Positions 6,456 through 6,827 of a DNA stretch of 6,827 bases are shown here, one piece after another. Both the position numbers and the translations under genes were made by a program. The notes below the pieces were generated by a model. It searched no databases and was not told the origin of the DNA. It worked only from the letters and a program-made list of their open reading frames with translations. Source of the DNA: CAZDSS01 sp964508185 (GTDB taxonomy: Bacteria > Pseudomonadota > Alphaproteobacteria > Sphingomonadales > Govanellaceae); contig CAZDSS010000124.1 in assembly GCA_964508185.1 (NCBI GenBank), forward strand, positions 1 to 6,827, given 5' to 3'. Numbering within the stretch: position 1 is the stretch's first letter; each line of letters begins with the position of its first letter.

Positions 6456-6613
6456 GTGTCACATCTACATGGGCCGGGGCCGTCCGCCGAACGCGAGAGG
6501 CCCCCGCGTTAGGACTGCGGCCGGCGCCAAATCGTTCCCGGTCGGGCAAGCACAAAATTTTTTCATTTCGCGGGAACTTTCGCAAAAATCCCGATTTACT
6601 GGGTATTTAAGCC

Positions 6614-6617
6614 GGAG
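6614..6617 (+). promoter_or_regulatory. Ribosome binding site of the right-edge plus-strand gene
   Basis: GGAG lies 8 nt before the ATG at 6626. It supports this start together with the signal peptide that begins there. Confidence 0.55.
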
Positions 6618-6625
6618 TTCCTGAC

Positions 6626-6827
6626 ATGAAGGGCAAGGTCATTTTTTCGGCATCGGCCGGCGTTCTCGCCGCCGCGATCGCCGGTCTTGTTCCGATATCC
6701 CAAGGCGCAGACGAGCCCCTCCCCGCCTTCCTCGACCCCGCGCGCCTTGCGGCGGCAAGCTGCGGCAGGGCGCCCGCGGGCAGTCTCATGAAAAGCTGGA
6801 GCGCGCGGATCGCCGCCATCACTCCGG
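6626..6827 (+). CDS. Uncharacterised exported protein, N-terminal part, runs off right edge
   Basis: Only 67 codons are in the window. The frame begins with MKGKVIFSASAGVLAAAIAG, which has a basic N-terminus and a hydrophobic core, and continues with LVPISQGADEPLP, giving a plausible Sec signal peptide with cleavage near QGA|DE (residue 28). The mature start contains FLDPARLAAASCGRAPAG with a single Cys at residue 46, too far into the chain for a lipobox. I do not recognise the family and see no domain in the fragment. Support for coding comes from the Shine-Dalgarno spacing, the signal peptide and the GC-rich third codon positions. It is read divergently from the DUF4168 gene. The antisense frame over the same stretch has no ribosome binding site in view and is less likely. 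Confidence 0.65.
   Translation, partial: MKGKVIFSASAGVLAAAIAGLVPISQGADEPLPAFLDPARLAAASCGRAPAGSLMKSWSARIAAITP

Larger units (their letters stand above)
6442..6625. promoter_or_regulatory. Divergent intergenic region, likely promoters for both flanking genes
   Basis: This 184-base gap separates two divergently read genes, so it must hold a promoter for each unless one is read from further away. The part at about 6550-6610 is markedly AT-rich against the GC-rich surroundings, with runs AAAATTTTTT and CAAAAAT, and is the best place for promoter elements. On the minus strand TTGCGA, 17 bases and AAAAAT form a poor sigma-70-like pair. On the plus strand no pair close to consensus is seen. A 6-bp inverted repeat (AACGCG 6490-6495, CGCGTT 6505-6510) lies in the probable leader of the DUF4168 gene. 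Exact promoters are not assigned. Confidence 0.5.

Noticed and set aside
6534..6577. GGAAC motifs (minus strand 6534-6538, plus strand 6573-6577) as EcfG-type general-stress promoters
   Set aside because: Neither is followed at 16-17 bases by a CGTT-like -10 element. The plus-strand copy has only GATTT at about 15 bases.
6442..6585. N-terminal extension of the DUF4168 protein to a Met codon at 6585
   Set aside because: It would place 48 basic residues before a clear signal peptide and would ignore the AGGAG at correct spacing before 6441.
6604..6610. TATTTAA as a -10 element for the right-edge gene
   Set aside because: It would put the transcript start about 10 bases before the ATG, inside or after the Shine-Dalgarno, and no -35 is at proper spacing.

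Overview
The window is a high-GC chromosomal segment that looks like an ordinary housekeeping region of an alphaproteobacterium. Three things point that way: the gene order lytic transglycosylase – rlpA – D,D-carboxypeptidase – tmk – holB – metG; a methionyl-tRNA synthetase without zinc-knuckle cysteines; and a DNA polymerase III delta' subunit without the zinc-module cysteines. The order is one I recall as common in Rhizobiales-like genomes, but I cannot name a genus from the sequence.

Layout. Seven genes lie on the minus strand and are read from right to left. At the right, a small exported DUF4168 protein (6028-6441) is followed by a GC-rich hairpin that looks like its terminator (5967-5999). 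Next come a 16-bp perfect tandem repeat (5924-5956) and then a run of six genes: an MltB-type lytic transglycosylase (4769-5797), the septal lipoprotein RlpA (3788-4717), a penicillin-binding D-alanyl-D-alanine carboxypeptidase (2500-3702), thymidylate kinase tmk (1832-2488), delta' subunit holB (750-1832) and the N-terminal 230 codons of metG (691 to the left edge). Gaps inside the run are 51, 85, 11, -1 and 57 nt. tmk and holB are translationally coupled (overlapping stop and start), and tmk sits just behind the carboxypeptidase stop. At the right edge a divergent plus-strand gene begins (6626 onward); it encodes an exported protein that I do not recognise.

How the genes fit together. The first three genes of the run act on peptidoglycan in the periplasm: glycan-strand cleavage (MltB-like), septal glycan cleavage at the outer membrane (RlpA) and trimming of stem peptides (carboxypeptidase). 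The last three are cytoplasmic: dTTP synthesis (Tmk), the clamp loader of the replicase (HolB) and Met-tRNA charging (MetG). The run thus joins septal wall remodelling to replication and growth functions, as is usual for this conserved neighbourhood.

I found no tRNA, rRNA, CRISPR array, insertion sequence or phage gene, and no sign of horizontal transfer. No gene-free stretch exceeds 300 bases; the longest are 5798-6027 and 6442-6625. I do not see a previously undescribed system here. The best leads are modest: the tandem repeat upstream of the transglycosylase gene and the divergent pair of uncharacterised exported proteins.
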